Source of the DNA: Bacteroidota bacterium | Lineage (GTDB): Bacteria > Bacteroidota > Bacteroidia > Bacteroidales > UBA10428 | Length of the DNA: 64,000 bases | Direction: 5' to 3' | Assembly (NCBI GenBank): GCA_023442525.1 | Contig: JAEZZA010000017.1 | Location: 310,001-374,000, forward strand | Shown: positions 25,765 to 34,497 of the stretch, in pieces | Numbering within the stretch: the first letter of the stretch is position 1 | How the letters are laid out: each line of letters opens with the position of its first letter | Program-made: the position numbers and the translations under genes | Notes under the pieces: generated by a model | Told to the model about the DNA's origin: nothing | What the model saw: the letters and a program-made list of their open reading frames with translations, nothing else | Database searches by the model: none

Positions 25765-26322
25765 TTATACATCCCCGAAAAGCAAGTTTGCTATGCTGTC
25801 TGCCTTCATCCGGTGCATCCTGACTTTGGGAAGATATTCATCGACAAAATTCTTCAGATTCTGATCCTGTGTCGTGTCTGAAATAGCTTCAAACATATCG
25901 ATAGTTGCAGAATGCATTTTAATCTGACTTTGAATATATACCGAGTCAAAAGCCTCTCCGCTTAAAAAGCTCAGGCTATCCCGGGTAGGTTTGTGCATAT
26001 TGCTTAGTACCAATTCATCATCCAGAGTAACATTGCTCTCCTGCGCGATTGATTCCAGCTCGTCCTGGGCTTTCTTATGCTGGTCAACCATTTCTTCAGC
26101 ATACTCCCTGACTATTTCATTATCACCATTTCGGGATGCTAGTTGGCCAAAATCAATTTCGGCATTGTTGGTATATGCAATTTTTTCTATTGTAGTTTCC
26201 GGTTTTGATACTGAATCGGTTTCGGTAAGATCCATCCTGCCCGATTTAGTTTTGCACGACAACGCAACCAATACGGTCGCAATTAAAATAACGATCCACT
26301 TTGATTTCTTAATCATTTCCAT
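25765..26322 (-). CDS. DUF4142 lipoprotein
   Basis: 185 aa with a lipoprotein signal (hydrophobic residues 8-20, VALSCKTK with Cys23). The rest is the ferritin-like four-helix DUF4142 domain: NNAEIDFGQLASRNGDN, then EYAEEMVDQHKKA and a C-terminal VDEYLPKVRMHRMKADSI. Function in the family is unknown, although it often occurs with stress genes. The start at 26322 has a second Met at 26313, which would also give a signal peptide. Convergent with nikR. Confidence 0.85.
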   Translation of the reverse strand: MEMIKKSKWIVILIATVLVALSCKTKSGRMDLTETDSVSKPETTIEKIAYTNNAEIDFGQLASRNGDNEIVREYAEEMVDQHKKAQDELESIAQESNVTLDDELVLSNMHKPTRDSLSFLSGEAFDSVYIQSQIKMHSATIDMFEAISDTTQDQNLKNFVDEYLPKVRMHRMKADSIANLLFGDV

Positions 26323-26518
26323 AATTCTGTGTTTTTATGATTTCATTCAACTAATTGACTTTTCAAAAACCATACAGAATTTAGAAATGTTCTAAGTGCT
26401 TTAATTGTAATGTTTTATGAATTCAAGTCGCGAAGCAAAGTGTGGAATTTTTGTACCAGTGTATATAATATCTACACAATTGTTGATTTGGAGATTTGTT
26501 GATTTGGGGAAAATCAAA

Positions 26519-26609
26519 ACGACTCTGACAGGTCTTTTCAGACTCTGTCAGGTCGTTATAGATTGTTTTGGCGACTCTGACAGGTCTTTTCAGACTCTGT
26601 CAGGTCGTA
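26519..26609. repeat. Duplicated CTGACAG hairpin element
   Basis: Two nearly identical copies (26519-26555 and 26573-26609), each containing CTGACAGGTCT-TTTC-AGACTCTGTCAG, which folds as a stem of about 11 bp with one bulge. They lie 8 nt after the PQQ-dehydrogenase stop. This type of GACAGGTC palindrome is often repeated in Bacteroidota genomes. It may protect or end the 3' end of the transcript. Confidence 0.75.
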
Positions 26610-26617
26610 AATGGAGT

Positions 26618-27817
26618 TTATTTTCTTCCGATCCGGTAAAGCCGGCCCTGATCAGTTACAGCGTAAAGAGCCCCGTCGATTCCTTCAACTATATCCCTGA
26701 AACGTTGATCCTGATCGGTTAAAAGGCGTTCTTCGCCCACTACCTTATTATTTTCGATCACCAGGCGGGCAATGTGCATTCCGCTTAAAGCTGTCACAAA
26801 CAAATTGTTCTTCCATTCTGCAATCTGTGTGCCTTTATAAAAGGTAATGCCGCTGGGCGAAATTACCGGATCCCAATAGTAAACCGGTTGTTCAAGTCCC
26901 TGCTTCTGCTGAATACCCTCACCAATCTTTGGACCGTGATATTCAATCCCGTAAGTAATGGTAGGCCAGCCGTAATTCTTTCCTGCTTCAATCAGGTTTA
27001 TCTCATCTCCGCCACGGGGTCCGAATTCTGCTTCCCATAGATCGCCGGAAACCGGATGTATGGCAAGTCCCTGTACATTCCGGTGTCCATAGGTATATAT
27101 TTCCGGTCGGGCATTGGATTTGCCCGCAAAAGGATTACCAGGTGCCGGCTTCCCATCTGTAGTAATACGTATTATTTTACCCAGGCCTGAATTCAGATCC
27201 TGGGCCTGAGGCCTGGTAACCAGGTCGGAACGTTCACCTGTACTTACCAGGAGGTTGCCGGCCCTGTCGAATACAATCCGCGATCCGAAATGCAAATCGC
27301 CATTATACGAAGGCAAGGCTCTGTAAATGACTGTTACATTCTCCAGACTTTTTTCATCTGCCGACAGCCTTCCTTTGGCAACCGACGTTACATTTTTTCC
27401 ATTTAAAGGCTCGGAGAAAGACCAGTAAACCATCCGGTTGGCGGCAAAGCCTGGATCAATACAAATTCCCAGCAATCCTCCCTGTCCCCCGGAAAACACT
27501 TGAGGCACATTTTTTATGGGTTCACCTGCATTTCCGTACACCGTAACAATTCTCATGGTTCCTTCCTTCTCTGTAATCAGGAACCGTCCATCGGGCAATA
27601 CGCCAATACCCCACGGTTGCTTTAAAGATGAAGTTATTACTTTAACGGAATAGGGTGTTTTGGTCACAACTGCCCCGATACGGGTCTGACCTTTAAAAGC
27701 AGGTGTGTAATTGGTATTGGGCTTCTTTGTTTCTACCGAACCTGATTGAGAATACAGGAACGCAGACATAGATAATAACAGTATAGCACTCAGGAATTTG
27801 ATATTGAATTTATTCAT
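26618..27817 (-). CDS. Exported PQQ-type aldose sugar dehydrogenase-like protein
   Basis: 399 aa with a signal peptide (ending FLYSQSGS). Six-bladed beta-propeller of the soluble glucose/aldose sugar dehydrogenase (GSDH, YliI-like) family: PWGIGVLPDGRFLITEK at about 70, GGLLGICIDPGF, GDLHFGSRIVFDRAGNL with the conserved His, EFGPRGGDEIN and an NYGWP segment, ending in RFRDIVEGIDGALYAVT. Members use PQQ with Ca2+. Whether the host makes PQQ cannot be judged from this window. It is flanked downstream by duplicated hairpins. Confidence 0.88.
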   Translation of the reverse strand: MNKFNIKFLSAILLLSMSAFLYSQSGSVETKKPNTNYTPAFKGQTRIGAVVTKTPYSVKVITSSLKQPWGIGVLPDGRFLITEKEGTMRIVTVYGNAGEPIKNVPQVFSGGQGGLLGICIDPGFAANRMVYWSFSEPLNGKNVTSVAKGRLSADEKSLENVTVIYRALPSYNGDLHFGSRIVFDRAGNLLVSTGERSDLVTRPQAQDLNSGLGKIIRITTDGKPAPGNPFAGKSNARPEIYTYGHRNVQGLAIHPVSGDLWEAEFGPRGGDEINLIEAGKNYGWPTITYGIEYHGPKIGEGIQQKQGLEQPVYYWDPVISPSGITFYKGTQIAEWKNNLFVTALSGMHIARLVIENNKVVGEERLLTDQDQRFRDIVEGIDGALYAVTDQGRLYRIGRK

Positions 27818-27920
27818 AGGATAATATTTTTGAAAATAGATGATAGATATTTAACAAACTGCTAATTACATGGTTTGTTCAATATTGGTTAATTGGGCAT
27901 ATGTCTTTCCGGAATTTCAA

Positions 27921-27928
27921 TATATTTG
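27921..27928 (+). promoter_or_regulatory. -7 promoter box for PepSY-like gene
   Basis: TATATTTG fits TAnnTTTG, 32 nt upstream of ATG 27961. It lies inside the longer frame from 27901 and so supports the downstream start. Confidence 0.45.
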
Positions 27929-27960
27929 CTTGTACAACATGTTTACTCAAATTTTGCATC

Positions 27961-28398
27961 ATGAAAAATCTTTTTATTTGTTTCTTACTTATCACCGTGG
28001 CATTTCCTCTCTGTGCTCAGAAAAGCACACTCCCCAAAAGAATTCTGAAAACTTTTGAAGAAAAATATCCTGGTGTTGAAAAAGTAGACTGGACTATTGA
28101 AAATGGTGATTATAAAATAAAGTTTGTTCAGAACGGAAGAAGGACTACCGTGGATATCGGAGGAAAAGGATCGTGGGAAAAAACATCAGTACACATACCC
28201 TTTGAAGAACTTCCCAATGTGGTTCAGGTTACGGTAAACGAAAATAAAAAGGATTCTACGATTGATGAAATCAAAAAGGTAAATAATAATGACGGGGAGA
28301 CGTTTTATCGCGTTGAGTATTTAAGTGCAGACCAAAAAATCAAACTGGATATCAGTGAGGAGGGGAAAGTTATAAAAATGAATACCAGCTCAAAATAG
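27961..28398 (+). CDS. Exported PepSY-like protein
   Basis: 145 aa. ATG 27961 gives a clean signal peptide (MKNLFICFLLITVAFPLCAQ), whereas the longer frame from 27901 would put hydrophobic residues far from the N-terminus and overlap a promoter box. The mature part is one or two beta-lactamase-inhibitor-like PepSY domains (PF11396 type): FEEKYPGVEKVDWTIENGDY, then TTVDIGGKGSW, and a second YRVEYLSADQKIKLDI strand set. Bacteroidota contain many such short periplasmic proteins; function is not known. Confidence 0.82.
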   Translation: MKNLFICFLLITVAFPLCAQKSTLPKRILKTFEEKYPGVEKVDWTIENGDYKIKFVQNGRRTTVDIGGKGSWEKTSVHIPFEELPNVVQVTVNENKKDSTIDEIKKVNNNDGETFYRVEYLSADQKIKLDISEEGKVIKMNTSSK

Positions 28399-28494
28399 CT
28401 TCGGTTTTTTTGTAATGTTATGTTTGATTTTTTCAACTGCCTTTGATCTTTTACGGGCTTAAGATGTTGTTATTGCAAGATAAAAACTTGTGTT

Positions 28495-29073
28495 ATGCCC
28501 GAGGTAAAAACTTCTGATAAAAAGCAGGAAATTGAAACCGGCGAACTGATTGCTTTATTAAAAACCCGGTTTGAAAAAAACATGCATCGTCATAAAGATC
28601 TGGAATGGGAAAAAGTTAAAACCAGGCTGGATCAAAATCCAGGTAAACTCCAATCACTTGCAGGAATGGAGCAAACAGGCGGTGAACCAGATGTAGTGGG
28701 GTACGATAAATCGACAGGTGAATTCTTAATCTGCGATATGTCGAAGGAAAGTCCCGAAGGCCGCCGAAATACCACATACGACCGGAAAGCACAGGAAGTC
28801 AGGATTAAGAAAGGTGTTTATCCCGAAGGAAACGCGTTAGATCAGGCAGCTTCCATAGGTATTGAAATATTAACCGAAGCACAATATCGTGAAATTCAGA
28901 AGCTGGAGCATGTCGATACAAAATCTTCCAGTTGGATAAAAACACCTGAAGATATACGGAAGCTCGACGGCGCCCTGTTTTGCGATTGGCGTTACGGTCA
29001 TGTGTTTGTTTACCACAACAGCGCCCCTTCATTTTACAGTTCAAGGGGATTCCGGGGTATGTTAAGAGTTTAG
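28495..29073 (+). CDS. DUF4256 family protein
   Basis: 192 aa soluble protein matching DUF4256: a RFEKNMHRHKDLEW region, EQTGGEPDVVGYDKSTGEF, then an ICDMSKESPEGRRN segment and a C-terminal GALFCDWRYGHVFVYHN. Function is unknown in the family; the D-x-E and R-R residues in the middle suggest an enzyme. The last 12 bp overlap the convergent exonuclease gene. Confidence 0.88.
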   Translation: MPEVKTSDKKQEIETGELIALLKTRFEKNMHRHKDLEWEKVKTRLDQNPGKLQSLAGMEQTGGEPDVVGYDKSTGEFLICDMSKESPEGRRNTTYDRKAQEVRIKKGVYPEGNALDQAASIGIEILTEAQYREIQKLEHVDTKSSSWIKTPEDIRKLDGALFCDWRYGHVFVYHNSAPSFYSSRGFRGMLRV

Positions 29074-29904
29074 TTTTTCAGCCAGCTTAACGGCCCGGCT
29101 CAACAATTTTGGCTCATTTATTTTTTCGGTGAAATTACTGAAGGATTTTCGGGGACCTTTCCATTTCAACTGATCAACGCTTCTGAACAGAAGTGCATCG
29201 GTCCGTAAAGTAGCGAGTTTTTTAAACAGCAGTGCGTATTCCATATTGTCGTTTAATATATTAGCAGGGAAGTTTTCAATAGTACCGTATTGGTTAAGCA
29301 ATCTCGAAGCGCTTACTTTTCCGATTCCCGGGATACCCGGATAACCATCTGCGGTATCGCCCAGGAGAGCAAGGTAATCGGGGATCAGAGAAGGTTTTAC
29401 ACCAAACTTTTTAACTACCCCCTCAGCATCTCGCATCTCACCTGCCCTGCGATCCATCTGAACTACACGGTCTTCGACAACGCACTGAGCCAGGTCCTTA
29501 TCCGGAGTCCATATACAAATCTTTTGCACATCCGGATCGACCTTAGCCAGATGAGCGGCCGAAGCAAGTGCATCGTCAGCTTCCAGTTCAATCATGGGCC
29601 AAACAACGATGCCCATGGCATCCAGAGCTTCTTCGAGAGGGTGAAACTGTGAAAACAAAGCCGGCTCAATCCCCTCGCCCGTCTTATAACCCGGCCACAA
29701 ATCGTTCCGGAACGATTCAATTACATGATCGGTTGCCACGCCAATATGCGTAGCACCTTCTTCAATCATTTGTAATATGGAAGTCAGCACTCCGGAAACT
29801 GCTCCAAAGGGTTTATCATTTCCATTGTTAAATCGCCGGAGACCGTAAAAGTGCCGGAAAAGCTCATAAGTGCCATCAATCAGATGTACAGTAACCTGAT
29901 TCAT
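29062..29904 (-). CDS. Stand-alone 5'-3' exonuclease (flap-endonuclease-like)
   Basis: 280 aa, similar to the N-terminal nuclease domain of DNA polymerase I but encoded without a polymerase. Metal-binding acidic residues appear in LIDGTYELFRHFYG (Asp10), ELEADDALAS (near 105) and TPDKDLAQ, followed by the helix-three-turn-helix GIPGIGKVSASRLL. The usual GDxSDN is GDTADGYPG. The role is probably removal of RNA primers or flaps, or repair. Convergent with DUF4256 and overlapping it by 12 bp. Confidence 0.88.
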   Translation of the reverse strand: MNQVTVHLIDGTYELFRHFYGLRRFNNGNDKPFGAVSGVLTSILQMIEEGATHIGVATDHVIESFRNDLWPGYKTGEGIEPALFSQFHPLEEALDAMGIVVWPMIELEADDALASAAHLAKVDPDVQKICIWTPDKDLAQCVVEDRVVQMDRRAGEMRDAEGVVKKFGVKPSLIPDYLALLGDTADGYPGIPGIGKVSASRLLNQYGTIENFPANILNDNMEYALLFKKLATLRTDALLFRSVDQLKWKGPRKSFSNFTEKINEPKLLSRAVKLAEKLNS

Positions 29905-30062
29905 ATTGAAAATTAATGAATTGAAATAAATTTTAATTCACCAACAATTTCAAGGGAGTTAAGTTTCGCTGATTTTAGAAAGAAACACTTTATAACTTTT
30001 ATGAAAATTAAATAGCCAGGGAATATGATGTACCTGCTTAATAAAGAAATAATACTATATTC

Positions 30063-30089
30063 GTAACACCATTTTCATTTTCGTAACAC
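30063..30089. promoter_or_regulatory. GTAACAC repeats upstream of permease gene
   Basis: GTAACAC at 30063-30069 and at 30083-30089, within a direct repeat TTCGTAACACCAT. Spacing of 20 nt between starts equals that of the NikR-gene dyad. The orientation is direct, not inverted. It lies about 40-65 nt before the ATG at 30127. Confidence 0.5.
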
Positions 30090-30126
30090 CATAACCGGTT
30101 TGTGAATACATAAATTTAATCGCCTG

Positions 30127-30846
30127 ATGAATACAGAACTGACCATACTGCTTGTTACCGCTGCGTCTATTGGATTTATTCACACTCTTACCGGTCCGGA
30201 TCATTATCTGCCTTTTATTGTTATGGGAAAAGCCCGAAACTGGAAAATGGGCAAAACACTCGGAATTACTTTCCTTTGCGGACTGGGTCATGTGAGCAGT
30301 TCAATTGTCATCGGCGCGATTGGCATCATTTTCGGTTTAGGAATAAAAAAACTTGAAATGTTTGAATCGTTCAGGGGCGACCTTGCTGCCTGGGCATTCA
30401 TAGCATTTGGTTTTGCTTATTTCATATGGGGATTATGGAAGGCATCAAAAAAAGATCCCCACAAACATATACATATACATAAAGACGGGTCGGTACATGT
30501 TCATGAACATCAGCATGCCGGCGTTTCAACACATAATCACGGTCATTCCGACAAAAAGCCAGTGAATCTGACGCCCTGGATACTTTTTACCATTTTTGTT
30601 CTAGGGCCTTGTGAACCATTGATTCCTTTATTAATGTATCCGGCTGCTAAAACCCATACAGGAGCAGTGGTATTGGTAGCTGCATTATTCGCAGTTGTCA
30701 CCATCGCAACCATGATGGTTATTGTAATGTTGATCATGACCGGAATAAACTTTATTCCTTTGAAGACCCTTGAAAAATACATACATGCAATTGCAGGGGC
30801 CACAATCTGCCTGAGCGGACTGGCCATAGTATTCCTGGGGGTATAG
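30127..30846 (+). CDS. His-rich membrane transporter, nickel-permease candidate
   Basis: 239 aa, five to six membrane helices of the UreH/TauE (DsbD_2-like) superfamily. GPDHYLPF at 23-30 resembles the HxxxxDH motif region of nickel permeases. Between helices 3 and 4 lies a cytoplasmic or periplasmic loop (111-142) with about a dozen His (HIHIHKDGSVHVHEHQH), a typical metal-binding trait. The conserved second half has FVLGPCEPLIPLLMYPA. Given the GTAACAC elements shared with nikR upstream, nickel or cobalt uptake is likely. A sulfite exporter-like role is the alternative. Confidence 0.75.
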   Translation: MNTELTILLVTAASIGFIHTLTGPDHYLPFIVMGKARNWKMGKTLGITFLCGLGHVSSSIVIGAIGIIFGLGIKKLEMFESFRGDLAAWAFIAFGFAYFIWGLWKASKKDPHKHIHIHKDGSVHVHEHQHAGVSTHNHGHSDKKPVNLTPWILFTIFVLGPCEPLIPLLMYPAAKTHTGAVVLVAALFAVVTIATMMVIVMLIMTGINFIPLKTLEKYIHAIAGATICLSGLAIVFLGV

Positions 30847-30974
30847 GTTACCATCGGCAGTTACTCACCTGCCCGGTATTTCTCATAATTAAATAGTAAA
30901 TTTACCCTACAAGATTCTATGTATAAATAGTTTGGATTGATCCGGACAGGATTTGTCCTGTAAAATACTTTCGT

Positions 30975-31496
30975 ATGAAAGTTTTACTGGTATTTGTAGT
31001 TTCCGCAGACGGAAAAATTACGAAATGGGGTGATCCGAATGTCAAGTCATGGTCTTCGCAGGAAGATCAGCATTACTTTACCCGGCTCATATCCAGTGCT
31101 CCACTGGTAGTTTTAGGCAGCAATACCTGGCGCGCCGATCCCATTAAGGCAAAAGACAACAGGATGATGATCGTTCTTACCCGGGATCCGGATCGGTACA
31201 AAGAATTTGAAGTAACCGGAAAACTGGAATTCTCGGCTGAATCGCCTTCACATCTGGTTAAAAAATACCGCAAAATGGGATATGAGCAAATGCTGGTAGC
31301 CGGCGGGCCTCAGGTGGCCACTTCTTTTCTGAAAGAAAAACTGATTGACGAAATCTGGCTCACGGTTGAGCCGGTTATATTTGGAACCGGAGGATGCTTT
31401 GTTACCGAAAACCCGCTTGACATACAGCTAAAACTGCTTTCGGCCGAAAGGTGGAACGCCAGGGGTACAATGTTGTTGAAATATACCATTGAATAA
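30975..31496 (+). CDS. RibD C-terminal / dihydrofolate reductase-like protein
   Basis: 173 aa. It contains the RibD reductase domain: VVSADGKITKWGDP (residues 7-20), LVVLGSNTWRADP (about 44-56), then a GYEQMLVAGGPQVATSFL segment with the NADPH-binding Gly-Gly. The reductase family acts on pyrimidine or dihydrofolate-like substrates; the specific substrate here is unknown. TACTTTCG lies just 1 nt before the ATG, so a leaderless transcript is possible. Confidence 0.87.
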   Translation: MKVLLVFVVSADGKITKWGDPNVKSWSSQEDQHYFTRLISSAPLVVLGSNTWRADPIKAKDNRMMIVLTRDPDRYKEFEVTGKLEFSAESPSHLVKKYRKMGYEQMLVAGGPQVATSFLKEKLIDEIWLTVEPVIFGTGGCFVTENPLDIQLKLLSAERWNARGTMLLKYTIE

Positions 31497-31584
31497 TTAT
31501 TACCAGTCGACATCAATGCAGCAGGATGGTACACTCGTCAGAATTAATGTTGCACAGCTATGGGCCCGGGGATCAGCCCGAAAC

Positions 31585-32307
31585 TCAGTTTTCTTTTTCT
31601 GATTGCCGGGCCTTTTCTATGCTATCCTTTCGCTCTTCCCTTGCTTTGCGGTTAAAATATCCACGTAGCAGGATATTGCTTTTGGCTGCCTCCATATTTT
31701 CATTCAGTCCTTTGCTGGTCTTCCTCAGGTTAAATATAGTTTGTGTTATACTTTCAGATATGACCGAATCTTGTATGAGCCTGCCAATAGTACCTTCACC
31801 ATTATTGATTTTTATTGCAATCTCTGCCAGCTGATCAGTCAGGATTTCAAAATTTTCGGCAGTCACGGATAAACTATTAACAATAGCTTGCGTTTCAACA
31901 GGTTCTATGGATCGAAGTACATCACCATCCTGAACAGTCTGAGCACCTTCACTCCCATGTGAAATAGATATGATCCGGTCGCCGATAATTCCTTCAGAAG
32001 CGATCGATACCCTTGAATCTGATTTGATAAAAGGCTGAACATCCTTATTTATAACCAATAAAACCTTTACAGAAGTATCATTAATAATTTCTATATTTCC
32101 AACGCTTCCCACATTAATACCTGAGAACCTGACCACATTCCCCACGGATAATCCGCTGATATTACGGAAATTCGAGGATATTTCTATTACCGGATTAAAC
32201 AGGTTTTTATGCCGGCCGATTAGAAAAATCAGCACCAGGAAAATGACAAAACCGGAGACTACAAACAGTCCCAGTCGCCATTTATATTTCTTTGAAGATG
32301 TATTCAT
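31585..32307 (-). CDS. mlaD: MlaD-type MCE lipid-binding protein
   Basis: 240 aa. One N-terminal membrane helix (about 15-33), then an MCE/MlaD domain: GLSVGNVVRFSGINVGSV (53-70) and a VLLVINKDVQPF segment. C-terminal helices are long and charged (about 165-240). With MlaE and MlaF it forms an inner-membrane lipid transport complex. Its start is 8 nt after the MlaF stop. No MlaA, MlaB or MlaC gene is seen here. Confidence 0.9.
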   Translation of the reverse strand: MNTSSKKYKWRLGLFVVSGFVIFLVLIFLIGRHKNLFNPVIEISSNFRNISGLSVGNVVRFSGINVGSVGNIEIINDTSVKVLLVINKDVQPFIKSDSRVSIASEGIIGDRIISISHGSEGAQTVQDGDVLRSIEPVETQAIVNSLSVTAENFEILTDQLAEIAIKINNGEGTIGRLIQDSVISESITQTIFNLRKTSKGLNENMEAAKSNILLRGYFNRKAREERKDSIEKARQSEKEN

Positions 32308-32315
32308 TACTTATT

Positions 32316-33089
32316 CTATATAAAAAATGACTTAATAAAAGGGTCAACGGACGATTCCAGTTTTGACAGCTGTCCTTCCCCGCATATTTGTCCTTCGTTC
32401 AGGACTATAACTCTGTCTGATATCTTTCTTGCTGAGCTGACATCGTGAGTAATAATGATGGATGAAGTCATGTACCGGGTGCGAATTTCATTAATCAGGG
32501 AACTGATTTCGTCGGTGGTCATGGGATCCAGCCCTGTAGTAGGTTCATCATATAACATGATCATAGGTTCAATAACTAGCGTTCTGGCCAGGCTGACTCT
32601 CTTTCGCATTCCGCCAGAAAGCTCTGAAGGCATTTTATTCATTACATTCACCAGGCCCACACTTTCAAGAGCCGATTCGATTCGCTTATTAATCTCCCCC
32701 GAGCTTAATCCTTTTATGTTTCGAACAAGGGGAAATTCAATATTTTCTTTTACTGTCATGGAATCGTATAACGCATCTCTTTGAAACAAAAAACCAATTT
32801 TTCTCCTGTACTCTGCAAGTTCCTTTGAATTCATGGATGAGACCTCTTTTCCCATAATTTTTATTGTTCCTGTGTCGGGGACCTGCAGACCGACAATGCA
32901 CCGGATAAGTACTGATTTGCCACATCCCGACCTTCCAAGAATCACAAGGTTTTCACCTCTGAATAAGCTTAGTGATATATCTTTCAATACCTGTAATTCA
33001 TCGAAACGAATGGATAGATTGGTAACCTCAATTACTGCTTCAGAAAATGCCTCGGGTGTTTTAACGGATATTTCAGTTGGTAATGTCAT
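32316..33089 (-). CDS. mlaF: MlaF-type ABC transporter ATPase
   Basis: 257 aa. Walker A GRSGCGKS at 52-59, signature LSGGMRKRV, Walker B IMLYDEPTTGLDP, H-loop IITHD. The IEVTNLSIRFDELQVLKDI start is typical of the MlaF family. Drives phospholipid movement through MlaE. The start lies 12 nt after the MlaE stop. Hydrolysis residues are all in place. Confidence 0.94.
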   Translation of the reverse strand: MTLPTEISVKTPEAFSEAVIEVTNLSIRFDELQVLKDISLSLFRGENLVILGRSGCGKSVLIRCIVGLQVPDTGTIKIMGKEVSSMNSKELAEYRRKIGFLFQRDALYDSMTVKENIEFPLVRNIKGLSSGEINKRIESALESVGLVNVMNKMPSELSGGMRKRVSLARTLVIEPMIMLYDEPTTGLDPMTTDEISSLINEIRTRYMTSSIIITHDVSSARKISDRVIVLNEGQICGEGQLSKLESSVDPFIKSFFI

Positions 33090-33101
33090 TCGGGATTATT
33101 T

Positions 33102-33848
33102 TTACAACAGTATGTCAGTTGCCTGAACAACAACAAGATCGACAATAATTACAAGTAACGAAGCTATAACCACTGCTCCGGTAGCAGCTTTGCCCACGCT
33201 CTCGGTTCCTTTGGAGGCGAAGAACCCCTTATAGCTTCCAATCAATCCAATCACACTCCCGAATACAATACTTTTAATCAATGAAGGAATAATATCAGCG
33301 AAATCCACCACTCCAAAAGCTTGTGAAATAAAAAGGACCAGGGTCACATCTCCTTTAATATTAACACCAAACCAACTGCCGAACAATCCTGCAGCATCAG
33401 CAAACAAAACAAGAACCGGCATAACGAGTGTAGCTGCCAGCACCCTGGTTACAACAAGGTAGCGTATGGGATTAACGGCGGATACCTCCATAGCATCTAT
33501 CTGTTCGGTAACCCTCATGGAACCCAGTTCTGCTCCTATACCCGACCCGATTCTTCCGGCACATATAAGGGCAGTTATAACAGGGCCTATTTCTCTGATC
33601 ATTGAAATGGCTACCATACCCGGCAACATTGATACAGCACCAAATTCGAGAAGAGCAGGTCGTGACTGGATTGTCAGTACAGTGCCCATAACAAACCCTG
33701 TCACAGCAACCAAAGGCAGTGATTTATTCCCGATTTTGTAGCACTGTCTAAGAAATTCAGAGAATTCAAAACCTGACGAGCCCATTGCCTTAATAACCCG
33801 GGTAGTAAATAAGACAAAATTTCCGATTTCTGTAAACAAACTTTTCAT
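33102..33848 (-). CDS. mlaE: MlaE-type ABC transporter permease
   Basis: About 248 aa starting at ATG 33848 (MKSLFTEIGNFVLFTT). A longer frame from 33884 adds 12 residues of unlikely sequence. Five to six membrane helices with the MlaE signature: ALVRFGAVSMLPGMV-like stretch LEFGAVSMLPGMVAI, REIGPVITALICAGRIG, then IGAELGSMRVTEQIDAMEV. First gene of the mlaEFD operon. The upstream region 33885-34106 carries no ORF or clear motif. Confidence 0.93.
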   Translation of the reverse strand: MKSLFTEIGNFVLFTTRVIKAMGSSGFEFSEFLRQCYKIGNKSLPLVAVTGFVMGTVLTIQSRPALLEFGAVSMLPGMVAISMIREIGPVITALICAGRIGSGIGAELGSMRVTEQIDAMEVSAVNPIRYLVVTRVLAATLVMPVLVLFADAAGLFGSWFGVNIKGDVTLVLFISQAFGVVDFADIIPSLIKSIVFGSVIGLIGSYKGFFASKGTESVGKAATGAVVIASLLVIIVDLVVVQATDILL

Positions 33849-34096
33849 TGCATATAAATTCAGACTATCAATAAAAAACCCCATGAATACTGTATGGGGT
33901 ACACTATGAATGCCTTTCCGGGTTGCAGGTTACGAGTACAACAGATGAGAAGGTTAATTGTTTTACCCGGTAGAAATCAGATCGATTGATATTCAGAGTA
34001 TCGGGCTGATCATTCTTTTCGGGCATTCGGGTGTATTTGAATAATTATTGCAAAACCGGAAGATGAAAAAGTATATGGATCATCCAATTAAACTGT

Positions 34097-34104
34097 TATC
34101 TTTG
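34097..34104 (+). promoter_or_regulatory. -7 promoter box for metal efflux operon
   Basis: TATCTTTG (TAnnTTTG) ends 5 nt before ATG 34110. Transcription would start at or very near the ATG, which implies a leaderless mRNA or a later start codon. No -33 TTG was seen at normal distance. Confidence 0.4.
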
Positions 34105-34109
34105 ACTTG

Positions 34110-34421
34110 ATGAAACTAATCGCGTTCATTCTGGCCTTTTATATTGTCGCACTAACTGCTATACCGTGTGATGATCTGGCTTGCATTGATGTGCATGAGT
34201 GCGTTACTATTTCATCCGAAGTAGATCATAATCATTCAGACAGTTGTTCACCGTTTTGTATTTGCCAATGTTGCCAGGTACATTTCAATCTGACTACATT
34301 TGTTGAATACACATTCCAGCAGGATGCTCCGGAAAATTACTCTTCATATCTGATCACTGAGTTCCCTCCTGCCCCTTCGGAATTTCTGATCCCTCCTGAG
34401 GACTCTTCTCTCATATCCTAA
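34110..34421 (+). CDS. Small exported Cys/His-rich protein (DUF6660-like)
   Basis: 103 aa from ATG 34110; a TTG just upstream also keeps the frame. Residues 1-19 are a signal peptide. A 35-residue metal-binding stretch follows: CDDLACIDVHEC, DHNHSDSCSPFCICQCC. The C-terminal third is Pro-rich. Proteins of this type precede CusA/CzcA-type transporters in many Bacteroidota, and I believe the name is DUF6660. Here it is 76 bp upstream of the transporter, presumably in the same operon. A role as a periplasmic metal sponge or chaperone is inferred. Confidence 0.8.
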   Translation: MKLIAFILAFYIVALTAIPCDDLACIDVHECVTISSEVDHNHSDSCSPFCICQCCQVHFNLTTFVEYTFQQDAPENYSSYLITEFPPAPSEFLIPPEDSSLIS

Positions 34422-34497
34422 ATCGTCAAATAATTTTCCATTTTTTTTCTTATCAGAAGCTTATCCACATTGGTAAGCCTCAATTATCAATTTACCG

